From an uncultured Kroppenstedtia sp. (lineage in GTDB: Bacteria > Bacillota > Bacilli > Thermoactinomycetales > DSM-45169): a stretch of 25,423 bases of DNA. Positions 1 through 7,718 of the stretch are shown here, piece after piece; positions within the stretch are counted from its first letter, which is position 1; each line of letters starts with the position of its first letter. A program made the position numbers and the translations under genes. The stretch covers positions 1-25,423 of the forward strand of contig CAUGKZ010000001.1 in assembly GCA_959600065.1 (NCBI GenBank), given 5' to 3'. The notes under the pieces are model-generated. The model worked only from the letters and a program-made list of their open reading frames with translations. It did no database searches and had not been told where the DNA came from.

Positions 1-1783
1 CCCGCATCCGTTCCACACCCGTCTCAGACTTGGGATCCGCTACCAAAATGCAGGTTGCTTTTCCTCCGCCACGCCCCACCCGTCCACGAAGTTGATGGAG
101 TTGGGCCAATCCAAAACGGTCTGCGTCATCAATCACCATCATTGTCGCATTGGGAACATTCACCCCCACCTCCACCACGGTGGTGGAGACGAGCACCTGG
201 ATTTGGTTGTCGGAAAAACTTTGCATCACTTCATCTTTCTCTGTCGCTGACATGCGGCCATGTAACAGACCAACTCGAATCGGTGCAAGGGCGATAGCAA
301 TTTCTTCAAAGACATCTTGGGCGTTTTGCAGATCCACCTTTTCGGATTCTTCGATGAGTGGACAAATCACATAGGCTTGCTGTCCTCGCTGGCAGGTCTT
401 GCCGATCAAGTCGACTACGCGTCTCCAGACATCCCGCTTAACCCAAAAGGTTTCCACCGGTTGCCGACCTGCCGGCATTTCGTCGATGGTGGATATATCC
501 ATGTCCCCGTAGGCAGTGATCGCCAGCGTGCGGGGAATCGGGGTGGCCGTCATATGGAGGACATCCGGTGATTCCCCTTTTTCTCGTAAAACACTGCGCT
601 GACGCACTCCGAAACGGTGCTGTTCATCGGTAATCACCAGCCCCAGGTTGTGATAATAAACATTTTCCTGGATCAGCGCATGAGTTCCTACTACCAGATC
701 GACCAACCCCATCTGGATGCGGGATAGGACATCCCTTTTTTCCCGGGCAGTCATGTTTCCTGTCAACAATTCCAGTTGGACTCCCATCGGCGCCAGGATT
801 TCCTTCAGGGACCGAAGATGCTGCTCCGCCAAAATCTCCGTCGGCACCATTAGCGCTCCCTGGTAACCGCTTAACCAATTGGCATACAGGACGATTGCCG
901 CCACTACCGTTTTCCCTGAACCGACATCCCCTTGCAACAATCGGTTCATGCGGCTGTCGGTTTCCATATCCGCTAGGATTTCCTCCACCACCCGTCGCTG
1001 GGCCCTCGTTAGAGGGAAGGGAAGCTTTTCGATGAGAGCTTCTAATCTCTCCCGGTCCAAGCGGTGGGAAATCCCCTGGTCCCTTTGCTTTTGTTGTCTA
1101 CGGTGCCAGAGAAGCCTTAGCTCATAGAGGAACAATTCTTCATACACCATTCGCCTGCGTGCTTGCTTCCCATCATCTCTTCCCTTAGGAAAATGAAGGA
1201 TATACATGGCTTTGGCCCTGTCAAGAAGTCGATAGCGTCGCCGAATCTCTTCCGGCAAGATCTCCTCGATCTCCCGTCCAAAAGCGACAAAAGCCTGATA
1301 GATGGTCCGGCGCAACCAGGAAACCGGGATGGAGCCAGTCACAGAATAGACCGGTTCCATCCGATCGGCCCTGCCTTTGCTTTCGTCACCGATCCAAGAG
1401 CGGTCAGCAGTTAATTGCAATCGGTGGGCATCCCAGGTTCCAGAGACAATGATTTTGAGACCGGGCTTCAATTTTTTCTTTAGAAAGGGCTGATTAAACC
1501 AGACCACTCCCACATGGACCCCGTTCACTTCGATGCGGACAGTCAGCCTGGATTTTTTCTTGCCGTACCACCGGATACTGGGAGGCCCGTACACAACCCC
1601 CTCCAAAGTCGCTTTGTCCTCATGAACTGCTTTGCTGATATCGATGACTCGAAAATCGTCATACCGATATGGAAAATAGCTAAGCAGATCAGCCACGGTC
1701 CGAATCCCCAATTTTTCTAGATCTTCGGCCCGTTTTGGCCCCACACCTGGCACCTCTGTCACAGATCTCAGGTTCAAATCCAT
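1..1783 (-). CDS. recG: ATP-dependent DNA helicase RecG (3' end outside window)
   Basis: RecG is a monomeric superfamily-2 helicase that remodels stalled replication forks and Holliday junctions. I translated 594 codons from the ATG at 1783. The N-terminus has the helix-hairpin-helix-like 'EVPGVGPKRAEDLEKLGI' and the OB-fold wedge domain. The helicase core shows the Walker A loop GDVGSGKT, the DEQH box in 'VITDEQHRFG', motif III 'TATPIPRT', and the motif VI region 'QLRGRVGRGG'. RecG proteins are usually about 680 aa, so roughly the last 85 residues lie beyond base 1. The ATG lies one base after the sdaAA stop codon (TGA-G-ATG) with only a weak Shine-Dalgarno, so translational coupling to sdaAA is likely. 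The sdaAA-recG order matches B. subtilis. Confidence 0.97.
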   Translation of the reverse strand, partial: MDLNLRSVTEVPGVGPKRAEDLEKLGIRTVADLLSYFPYRYDDFRVIDISKAVHEDKATLEGVVYGPPSIRWYGKKKSRLTVRIEVNGVHVGVVWFNQPFLKKKLKPGLKIIVSGTWDAHRLQLTADRSWIGDESKGRADRMEPVYSVTGSIPVSWLRRTIYQAFVAFGREIEEILPEEIRRRYRLLDRAKAMYILHFPKGRDDGKQARRRMVYEELFLYELRLLWHRRQQKQRDQGISHRLDRERLEALIEKLPFPLTRAQRRVVEEILADMETDSRMNRLLQGDVGSGKTVVAAIVLYANWLSGYQGALMVPTEILAEQHLRSLKEILAPMGVQLELLTGNMTAREKRDVLSRIQMGLVDLVVGTHALIQENVYYHNLGLVITDEQHRFGVRQRSVLREKGESPDVLHMTATPIPRTLAITAYGDMDISTIDEMPAGRQPVETFWVKRDVWRRVVDLIGKTCQRGQQAYVICPLIEESEKVDLQNAQDVFEEIAIALAPIRVGLLHGRMSATEKDEVMQSFSDNQIQVLVSTTVVEVGVNVPNATMMVIDDADRFGLAQLHQLRGRVGRGGGKATCILVADPKSETGVERMR

Positions 1784-1784
1784 C

Positions 1785-2672
1785 TCACTCGGCTGGCGTC
1801 CCGAAGATCCGTTGCTCATGGGCACGACCCGTCGGGGTTGCCGCCAACCCTCCCAATGCAGTCTCTCTCAAGCTGGCAGGCATATCCCGTCCGATCCGGT
1901 ACATGGCTCCGATCACCTCATCAGTGGGAATCACACTCTTCACACCGGCCATCGCCATATCCGCTGCCACCATAGCGATCGCTCCTCCCATAGCGTTTCG
2001 CTTCACACAAGGGGCTTCCACCAATCCCGCCACCGGGTCACAGACCAGGCCCAACATGTTTTTGAGAGCGATCGCCACTGCCTCTGCCGACTGGGAAGGA
2101 GAACCTCCCGCCATTTCCACCATCGCCGCCGCACTCATGGCTGTGGCAGAACCCACTTCCGCCTGACAGCCCCCTGCTGCTCCGGAAATAAAGGCATTAT
2201 TTGCGATGCAGTATCCGATCGCACCACTGACGAAGAGTCCTCGCACCATTGTCTCCCGATCGGAGTTCAGCCGCTCCGCTGCAGTGAAAATACACCCAGG
2301 CAGGATTCCACAGGCACCAGCGGTCGGTGTCGCCACTACCGTCCCCATCGCGGCATTCACCTCGGAGACGGCCATGGACCGGGATACGACATCCAGGGCA
2401 TCTGTCCCGGAGAGAAGGACCGGTGCTTCATTCATATAAGTCCGGATTTTCACAGCATCTCCCCCGGTGAGGCCGCTATGGGATTTCGTCTGTTCATTCA
2501 ATCCCTTGTGGACAGCCTTTTCCATCACGTCCAGGTTTTTTCCCATCTGTTCAAACACAGCTTGCCTGCTTTTATTAAAGGTTTCCATTTCTTTTTGGAT
2601 CATAATTTCGGAGATCGGCATCTGTTCCGATTCCGCCAGTTCCACCAATTCCGCCACTGAACGAAAGTTCAT
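1785..2672 (-). CDS. sdaAA: L-serine dehydratase, iron-sulfur-dependent, alpha subunit
   Basis: This is the catalytic subunit of the two-subunit [4Fe-4S] L-serine deaminase (serine to pyruvate plus ammonia). From the ATG at 2672 the protein is 295 aa, the usual length for the family (B. subtilis SdaAA is about 300). Cysteines at about residues 121, 127, 155, 169, 211 and 222 include those in 'ACGILPGC', 'AGGCQAEVGSA' and 'LVCDPVAGLVEAPCVKRNA', the family's cluster and active-site regions. An upstream in-frame TTG at 2690 would add six residues. The ATG is preferred because a GGTGGAGG ribosome site sits just before it and the family begins near 'MNFRSVAELVELA'. The partner gene sdaAB lies upstream, separated by a terminator hairpin and a likely extra promoter. 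recG follows with one base between. Confidence 0.97.
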   Translation of the reverse strand: MNFRSVAELVELAESEQMPISEIMIQKEMETFNKSRQAVFEQMGKNLDVMEKAVHKGLNEQTKSHSGLTGGDAVKIRTYMNEAPVLLSGTDALDVVSRSMAVSEVNAAMGTVVATPTAGACGILPGCIFTAAERLNSDRETMVRGLFVSGAIGYCIANNAFISGAAGGCQAEVGSATAMSAAAMVEMAGGSPSQSAEAVAIALKNMLGLVCDPVAGLVEAPCVKRNAMGGAIAMVAADMAMAGVKSVIPTDEVIGAMYRIGRDMPASLRETALGGLAATPTGRAHEQRIFGTPAE

Positions 2673-2772
2673 CTGCCTCCACCCCCCCAAATCTATCTAT
2701 CATTGGAAAATCTACCGATCATGCTTAACTTTGAAATGGAACAAAATCGTTTTTTTCCCAGCCTCTCCCGCC

Positions 2773-2781
2773 ATTTTAACA
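2773..2781 (-). promoter_or_regulatory. Candidate extended -10 promoter for sdaAA-recG
   Basis: On the minus strand the gap between sdaAB and sdaAA contains TGTTAAAAT, an extended -10 (TGn + TAAAAT). The -35 is poor (TTCATG, 18 bases upstream). It lies just downstream of the sdaAB terminator hairpin, where a promoter would be needed to re-initiate sdaAA transcription. Motif-level evidence only. Confidence 0.35.
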
Positions 2782-2805
2782 CACCGAACCTCTCTACATG
2801 AACAA

Positions 2806-2850
2806 CCGGCAAAAACAGCCGCCGTCTAAAAAACGGCGGCCTTTTGCCGG
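2806..2850 (-). terminator. Terminator hairpin between sdaAB and sdaAA
   Basis: A long stem begins 18 bases after the sdaAB stop. The core is GCCGCCGT pairing with ACGGCGGC (2818-2825 / 2833-2840). Outer arms CCGGCAAAA and TTTTGCCGG extend it, and the minus-strand 3' arm carries a T-tract. It probably attenuates rather than fully separates sdaAB from sdaAA, since the two products form one enzyme. Confidence 0.75.
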
Positions 2851-2867
2851 TCGATCCTTCCAAAGGT

Positions 2868-3524
2868 TTAAAGCACAGTTACTCCGGTGATATCCTCCAG
2901 GGATAAGATCTCCTGTTGAATCGGGTCCTCCACGTGCTGATCGGTTTCGATGATCATCAGCGCTTCCAAACCCTTCTCTTTTCGGGATACCTGCATATAA
3001 CCGATGTTAATCTGGTGATTGGCCAGGACAGTCGCCACCTTGGCCACCGCACCATATCGGTCATGATGTGTCACCAGCAGCGCAGGGGCACTTCCAGAAA
3101 GGCTCAATTCAAAACCATTCAACTCCACGATTTCCATCTTGCCGCCGCCAATGGAGATTCCCGTCACTCCCAGATCCCCCTGATCATCCTCCAGATGAAG
3201 GTGGGCTGTATTGGGATGATCCGCCCCCTCTTCCGATTCAATGAAGGTGATCTCCACCCCTGACTCCCGGGCCATCTCCAAGGCCTGCACCATCCGTTCG
3301 TCATCGGTGTCAAAATCCAACAATCCCCCGACCAAGGCAACATCCGTCCCGTGTCCCCGATACGTCTTGGCAAAGGATCCGTACAAGGTGATGGTTACCC
3401 GTCGGGGCAACCGTCCGAACAGAGAACGGGCCGCCCTTCCGATCCGCGCCGCACCTGCGGTATGCGAACTGGAGGGCCCAATCATAATAGGACCGATAAT
3501 ATCAAAAACAGACCGAAATTTCAT
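2868..3524 (-). CDS. sdaAB: L-serine dehydratase, iron-sulfur-dependent, beta subunit
   Basis: This is the beta subunit of the [4Fe-4S] L-serine dehydratase. From the ATG at 3524 it is 218 aa, typical for the family. The N-terminus reads 'MKFRSVFDIIGPIMIGPSS' followed by SHTAGAARIGR, the family's signature region. The C-terminal third is an ACT-type regulatory domain ('TVLANHQINIGYMQVSRKEK'). An in-frame upstream ATG at 3545 is possible. The start at 3524 has GGAGG seven bases upstream and matches the family N-terminus, so the extra seven residues are probably untranslated. The gene follows degV by 48 bases and belongs to the asp23-fakA-degV-sdaAB run. Confidence 0.96.
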   Translation of the reverse strand: MKFRSVFDIIGPIMIGPSSSHTAGAARIGRAARSLFGRLPRRVTITLYGSFAKTYRGHGTDVALVGGLLDFDTDDERMVQALEMARESGVEITFIESEEGADHPNTAHLHLEDDQGDLGVTGISIGGGKMEIVELNGFELSLSGSAPALLVTHHDRYGAVAKVATVLANHQINIGYMQVSRKEKGLEALMIIETDQHVEDPIQQEILSLEDITGVTVL

Positions 3525-3572
3525 ACGGGTTCCCTCCTCGCCCATACCCGGTCGCCTGCGGATTCGCCGGGT

Positions 3573-4430
3573 TCAGGATGTTTTGGGTAAGCAGACCACA
3601 GCGATCGTTCCCGGACCCACATGGGCCCCGATCACCGGACCGATCTCTGTGTACTCCACATGGTCCACTCGAAACGTCTCTTGGAGGCGTTCAGCCCACT
3701 GATCCGCTTCCTCCCGATTGTCTGTATACAATACGGAGACATCCTTTGCCCCCTCCGGCATGTTTTCCTGTAACATATCGAAGATACGGGAGATCGCCTT
3801 TCCCTTTCCCCGCACTTTGTCCACAGGAAAAACTTCTCCCTCGGGGTTGATGGACAGGATCGGCTTAATATTGAGCAATGAACCGACCACAGCGGATGCT
3901 TTCCCGATGCGTCCGCCTTTCTGCAGATACTCTAAGGTATCAACTAGGAAGAAAACCTGTTCCTCCTCGATGAGCCGGTTGGCGATCGCCACACACTCAT
4001 CCAGGGATTTTCCTTCCTTGGCTGCCCGGGCCACCTCGACCACGATCATCCCGATGGCATAAGAGGCCTTTTTCGAATCGATCACCGTCACCTTGAGCTC
4101 ATCTTCCACCATGGATTGGGCCAGCAAGGCAGACTGATAGGTTCCACTGAAAGCGGAAGAGAGATGGATGGACAGGATGTCCACATTCACATCCTTGGCC
4201 GCTTCCCGGTATGCTTCTACAAAGTCGATGGGAGAAGGCTGGGATGTGGTCGGCATCTCATCGCTTTCCTTAAGGCGGGCATAAAACTCAGACGGCGTGA
4301 TGGTTACACCGTCCACATAGGATTCACCAGACAAATGCACTTTTAGCGGAACAACCGCGATCCCCAACTCCTCGATGAGATGCTTGGGAATATCCGCTGT
4401 GCTGTCCGTGATCACCTGCACTTTTGACAT
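3573..4430 (-). CDS. DegV family fatty-acid-binding protein (FakB-like)
   Basis: This 285-aa protein has the DegV fold. It starts 'MSKVQVITDSTADIP' and has the typical 'VPLKVHLSGESYVDGVTI' and 'PTTSQPSP' segments, plus a C-terminal 'YTEIGPVIGAHVGPGTIAV'. DegV proteins bind a fatty acid in a deep pocket. FakB members present it to the kinase FakA to make acyl-phosphate for phospholipid synthesis. Here the gene lies 22 bases downstream of fakA, so the two very probably form a fatty acid kinase pair. The start has a strong GGAGGTG ribosome site. The ligand's chain length or saturation cannot be read from the sequence. Confidence 0.93.
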   Translation of the reverse strand: MSKVQVITDSTADIPKHLIEELGIAVVPLKVHLSGESYVDGVTITPSEFYARLKESDEMPTTSQPSPIDFVEAYREAAKDVNVDILSIHLSSAFSGTYQSALLAQSMVEDELKVTVIDSKKASYAIGMIVVEVARAAKEGKSLDECVAIANRLIEEEQVFFLVDTLEYLQKGGRIGKASAVVGSLLNIKPILSINPEGEVFPVDKVRGKGKAISRIFDMLQENMPEGAKDVSVLYTDNREEADQWAERLQETFRVDHVEYTEIGPVIGAHVGPGTIAVVCLPKTS

Positions 4431-4452
4431 TCGGGCACCTCCACTGATCTTG

Positions 4453-6144
4453 TTATTCCACGGAGAATAAGAAATAGTAGAGGGGTTGTCCTCCGTAGTG
4501 AACCTCGCATTCCACGTCAGGATAATTCTGCGCGAGGAAATGGGTCAACTCTTGTACTTGGTTCGGGGTCACGTCTTCCCCGTAAAGAAGAGTGACCATA
4601 TCCCCACCATGGGTGAGCATCCGGGTGAGGAGATCCCGAGAGGTTGCCAGCAGGTCTGCACCGACCGTTTCAATCCGGCCTTCCCAGATGCCGAGAAAAT
4701 CCCCCTCTTGGATGTTTCCACCTTCATACTGGGAGTCCCGAACCGCGTAGGTAACTTCACCGGAAGAGACATCCCCGACGCTCTCCATCATACGTTTTTG
4801 GTTCAGATCCGCATTCGCTTCTTCATTGAAGGAAAGAAGAGCTGCCAAACCTTGGGGAATATTCCGGGTCGGCAGAACTGTCACCGGAACCTCCACTAGT
4901 TCCGTCACCTGTTCCGCAGTCATAATGATATTTTTGTTGTTAGGAAGTATGAAAACATGTTCTGCAGGAATCTCCCGAACAGCCTGAACCATCTCCTCCG
5001 TGCTGGGATTCATGGTTTGACCGCCCTGAATGACCACATCGACACCCAGGCTCCGAAAAATCTCCGAAATTCCGTCTCCGCTGGCCACCGCCACCAACCC
5101 ATAACGTTTTTTCTCTGAAACGGAGGCCAGTTCCCCTGACTCTTGGTGTTCCGTATCGAGAATTGTGGCGTGTTGCTCCCGCATGTTGTCAATCTTGATC
5201 CGGGTCAACTCCCCATAACGCTGGGCATAAGTCAAGGTGTCTCCTGGTTGCTCGGCGTGGATGTGAACCTTGACCAGATCATCATCGGCGACGACCAGAA
5301 GGGAGTCGCCAAACCTGGCCATATCCCTGCGAAACTGCTCTTCTGAGAAAGGAGTTTCCAATAACTTGTCCGGTTTCAATTGAACAATAAATTCCGTGCA
5401 ATACCCATGTTCAATATCCCCGGTTTCAAAATGGGATTGGGCACTCTGCCGGTGGGCAATCTCTCCGAGACGATTTAAATCGACAGATTCTCCGTCTGCA
5501 TCGGTCATTGTGTAGGAGACTTCCTCACCGGTCAGTGCTGCCAGAAATCCTTCATAGATCCGAACAAGCCCCTGTCCCCCTGCATCGACCACGCCGGCCT
5601 GGGCCAGAACCGGGAGCTGTTCCGGGGTGCGTTGGAGAGCGCTTCGGGATTCCTTCAGAACCCTCTCCATCAACTCTGCCAAGTTTTCCGTTCGGTGAGC
5701 TGTTCGAACCGCCATCTCAGCGGCTTCCCGGGCCACGGTCAGTACCGTTCCCTCCACCGGCTTGATCACTGCCTTGTATGCCGTGTCCACACCACGCTTC
5801 AAGCCCTCGACAAACTCCCGGGAAGTTAAAATCTCCTGGTCAGCCACTCCTTTCGCAAAACCGCGAAACAATTGGGAGAGGATCACGCCAGAGTTTCCCC
5901 GGGCTCCCATGAGTAAGCCCTTGGAAAGCGCTTCCGCCAACTTCCCAACGTGGGCATTGGAAGCCGCTTCCCTTTCCAGCTCCTTTACACCGGAAGTTAG
6001 TGTCAGGTTCATATTGGTGCCGGTGTCTCCATCCGGGACCGGGAACACATTGAGCGCGTTCACTTGATCCACGCTCCCGTTGAGTCTCTTCGCTCCCGCC
6101 CGAACCATATCCAAAAACATCTGTGAATCAATCACTCGTACCAA
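4453..6144 (-). CDS. fakA: Fatty acid kinase subunit A (DAK2 domain, YloV)
   Basis: This 563-aa protein matches the FakA/YloV family. It is the ATP-binding kinase that phosphorylates fatty acids held by FakB/DegV partners. The N-terminal DhaL-type (DAK2) domain contains 'NVFPVPDGDTGTNMNLTLTS' with the Mg-ATP-binding aspartates D38 and D40. A later 'MGARGNSGVILSQLFRGFAK' helix follows, and the C-terminus ends 'GGQPLYYFLFSVE', the family's usual tail. The start is TTG at 6144 with AAGGGGGA upstream. This gives 'VRVIDSQMF', aligned with the short N-terminus of YloV. A GTG four codons later is an alternative. asp23 ends 12 bases upstream and degV begins 22 bases downstream, so one operon is likely. 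Confidence 0.96.
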   Translation of the reverse strand: MVRVIDSQMFLDMVRAGAKRLNGSVDQVNALNVFPVPDGDTGTNMNLTLTSGVKELEREAASNAHVGKLAEALSKGLLMGARGNSGVILSQLFRGFAKGVADQEILTSREFVEGLKRGVDTAYKAVIKPVEGTVLTVAREAAEMAVRTAHRTENLAELMERVLKESRSALQRTPEQLPVLAQAGVVDAGGQGLVRIYEGFLAALTGEEVSYTMTDADGESVDLNRLGEIAHRQSAQSHFETGDIEHGYCTEFIVQLKPDKLLETPFSEEQFRRDMARFGDSLLVVADDDLVKVHIHAEQPGDTLTYAQRYGELTRIKIDNMREQHATILDTEHQESGELASVSEKKRYGLVAVASGDGISEIFRSLGVDVVIQGGQTMNPSTEEMVQAVREIPAEHVFILPNNKNIIMTAEQVTELVEVPVTVLPTRNIPQGLAALLSFNEEANADLNQKRMMESVGDVSSGEVTYAVRDSQYEGGNIQEGDFLGIWEGRIETVGADLLATSRDLLTRMLTHGGDMVTLLYGEDVTPNQVQELTHFLAQNYPDVECEVHYGGQPLYYFLFSVE

Positions 6145-6156
6145 CAGTGGTCCCCC

Positions 6157-6522
6157 TTACTCTTCGCTCACCAACCGGACCCCTTGCACAAACACATTCA
6201 CCCGGCTCACTTGGAGCCCCACCATCTGGTCCAGGGTGTATTTCACCTTGGATTGCACATTGTGGGCCACCTCGGAAATTTTGGTTCCGTATCCCACAAT
6301 AATATGCATATCGATCTCCATCTGGCCCTGTTCCTCCCGGACCTCGACTCCCTTGCTAAGGTTTTCCTTGCCTAGGAGTTCCGCGATGCCGTCTTTCAAT
6401 TGGCTACGGGAAGCCATTCCCACCAGACCATAACAATCCATGGCTGCAACGCCGGCGATGGTTGCGATCACATCATTGGATACTTCGATCTCTCCATAAT
6501 GAGTGGATACATCCAAAGTCAT
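6157..6522 (-). CDS. Asp23/Gls24 family envelope stress response protein (YloU-like)
   Basis: This small Asp23/Gls24-family protein is 121 aa from the ATG at 6522. Recognisable stretches are '[20 protein letters not shown]' and GLVGMASRS, then '[20 protein letters not shown]', '[20 protein letters not shown]' and NVFVQGV. An upstream ATG at 6549 is less likely: 6522 has GGGAGGAA at good spacing and fits the YloU N-terminus. YloU-type proteins are cytoplasmic or membrane-associated and linked to envelope homeostasis; their precise activity is unknown. The gene heads the asp23-fakA-degV run, divergent from rpmB, as in B. subtilis. Confidence 0.95.
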   Translation of the reverse strand: MTLDVSTHYGEIEVSNDVIATIAGVAAMDCYGLVGMASRSQLKDGIAELLGKENLSKGVEVREEQGQMEIDMHIIVGYGTKISEVAHNVQSKVKYTLDQMVGLQVSRVNVFVQGVRLVSEE

Positions 6523-6559
6523 GTCAAATTCCTCCCAAGCGGGTTCCATGCTCAGGCTT

Positions 6560-6565
6560 ATTGTA
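6560..6565 (-). promoter_or_regulatory. Candidate -10 of the asp23-fakA operon promoter
   Basis: The minus strand reads TACAAT about 38 bases upstream of the asp23 start. There is no good -35 at 16-18 bases; only a T-rich tract is present. Placement in the divergent asp23/rpmB gap supports a promoter here. The motif alone is weak. Confidence 0.35.
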
Positions 6566-6623
6566 CAACAACCTCTGTCAGAAAAAAAGCAGACAAAACC
6601 ATCTTACTCAAGGGGGAGGCTTC

Positions 6624-6652
6624 TTGCAAGGGAATAGTTCCTGTGCTAAAAT
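6624..6652 (+). promoter_or_regulatory. Promoter of rpmB
   Basis: TTGCAA (6624-6629), a 17-base spacer and TAAAAT (6647-6652), with TGC in front of the -10 giving an extended -10. This is a good sigma-A promoter. It leaves a GC-rich, hairpin-prone leader of about 115 bases before the rpmB ATG. Confidence 0.7.
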
Positions 6653-6776
6653 GGTGAGGTATTTTGTTGCCCGGAGTAGTCCGCGGATTCCGGCATCCGG
6701 ATCCGGGACCGGCGGGCCAGACCCGGCCCAACAGATTTTCAATTCGTTCTCCCAGACAGGACAGGAGGTGGGGAAC

Positions 6777-6965
6777 ATGGCACGTCGTTGCTATATCACC
6801 GGCAAAGAGGGGCGTACCGGTAACCAGGTCAGCCACTCACACCGGAAATCCCGTCGCAAATGGGGGGCCAACGTCCAAAAAGTTCGCATCTTGGTCGATG
6901 GCAAACCCAAACGCGTCTATGTGAGCACCAAAGCTCTCAAATCGGGTAAAGTGACCCGCGCCTAA
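6777..6965 (+). CDS. rpmB: 50S ribosomal protein bL28
   Basis: This 62-aa ribosomal protein, the usual length in Bacilli, begins '[16 protein letters not shown]'. It contains the conserved '[20 protein letters not shown]' block and ends '[11 protein letters not shown]'. It has a single N-terminal cysteine (C5), so it lacks the four-cysteine zinc ribbon of some L28 paralogs. AGGAGGTG lies at good spacing before the ATG. The gene is transcribed opposite to the surrounding core genes. In B. subtilis spoVM and rpmB are neighbours; here they are about 8.7 kb apart because of inserted accessory DNA. Confidence 0.98.
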   Translation: MARRCYITGKEGRTGNQVSHSHRKSRRKWGANVQKVRILVDGKPKRVYVSTKALKSGKVTRA

Positions 6966-6979
6966 TTGGCGGTTTTTAA

Positions 6980-7013
6980 CAAAGAAGCACCCTGCAGGGT
7001 GCTTCTTTGCTTT
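6980..7013 (+). repeat. 34-bp terminator palindrome, copy 1 (direct repeat)
   Basis: A 28-base perfect palindrome (6981-7008; arms AAAGAAGCACCC / GGGTGCTTCTTT, loop TGCA) lies 15 bases after the rpmB stop, followed by GCTTT. It works as the rpmB terminator. The 34 bases 6980-7013 are identical to 9230-9263, exactly 2250 bases away and in the same orientation. Confidence 0.9.
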
Positions 7014-7043
7014 ATTCACGGTTCAAAGTCACTAGTGGTACCT

Positions 7044-7526
7044 CTACTTACTTTCTTTAGTAGTAGATTCAGCCTTAAGGTACTTTTGGAACTTTTCAGG
7101 ATAATCATCAGCGAACTCTGAATTCTTGTCTACTTTTAAATATCCTTGCTTTAATAGAGCTATAGCAATGTCCTCTTTATTATGATAAATAAATCCCGGA
7201 GTTGGCCCTCCTTTTTCTGGGGAATCCACGAATTTGGCGGTTACTTTGTAGTCATATTCATTTCCCAAAAAACTCATGATTTTTCGTGGTATTCGCATCT
7301 GCTCTTCTCTTTGTTTTATCTCTGGAAGCTCTACCATGATTAATTCCACTGATTTTATTAGATTTATTCCCCCCCCTTCCCATTGAAACACTGTAACACT
7401 TAATTTTTTGCTACCCACACTAAGACCATGATTAATACCTCCAACCTTCCCTGAAAAGCTCTCTTCTGACTGACATCCAGCAAAAATGAAACTGATCAAT
7501 AAAAACAAAGCACCATACCGCACCAT
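7044..7526 (-). CDS. Putative lipoprotein, possibly a degenerate SNase-like domain
   Basis: This 160-aa protein has a lipoprotein signal: 'MVRYGALFLLISFIFAGCQS', with lipobox FAGC and C18 as the lipidated residue. A strong AAAGGAGGAG ribosome site precedes the ATG. The mature part resembles the order of elements in staphylococcal-nuclease (SNase) domains. 'SVELIMVELPEI' is like 'VRLIGVDTPE'; 'PTPGFIYHNKEDIAIALLKQ' then GYLKV is like the 'YV..G.DVN..LL..GYA' strand-helix. A charged C-terminal helix follows. The catalytic arginine/glutamate residues are not evident, so nuclease activity is doubtful. The gene is clearly more AT-rich than the core genes and lies inside the repeat-flanked insert. 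The SNase assignment is tentative. Confidence 0.75.
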   Translation of the reverse strand: MVRYGALFLLISFIFAGCQSEESFSGKVGGINHGLSVGSKKLSVTVFQWEGGGINLIKSVELIMVELPEIKQREEQMRIPRKIMSFLGNEYDYKVTAKFVDSPEKGGPTPGFIYHNKEDIAIALLKQGYLKVDKNSEFADDYPEKFQKYLKAESTTKESK

Positions 7527-7626
7527 AGACTCCTCCTTTGTGTAAAAATACCGCTACCTATAGCATATCTTCCGTATTCCCATTTATAAAGATATTTTCA
7601 ATATATTACTCTGTTTTGGAAATAGG

Positions 7627-7656
7627 TTTACTTTACTGAATAGTTCGTGCTATAAT
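7627..7656 (+). promoter_or_regulatory. Promoter of the secreted-protein gene
   Basis: TTTACT (7627-7632), an 18-base spacer and a consensus TATAAT (7651-7656) lie about 60 bases before the chosen TTG start, in an AT-rich intergenic region. Confidence 0.6.
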
Positions 7657-7718
7657 TTACATGCATTTACAATACTGTGTTATTGTACATGCTATTTTTT
7701 TTTATGGAGGGATTTTTC

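Noticed and set aside
1812..2660. Long plus-strand open frame of 282 codons
   Set aside because: Antisense to sdaAA. Its His/Arg/Ser-rich translation is typical of the reverse frame of a GC-rich gene, and it has no family match.
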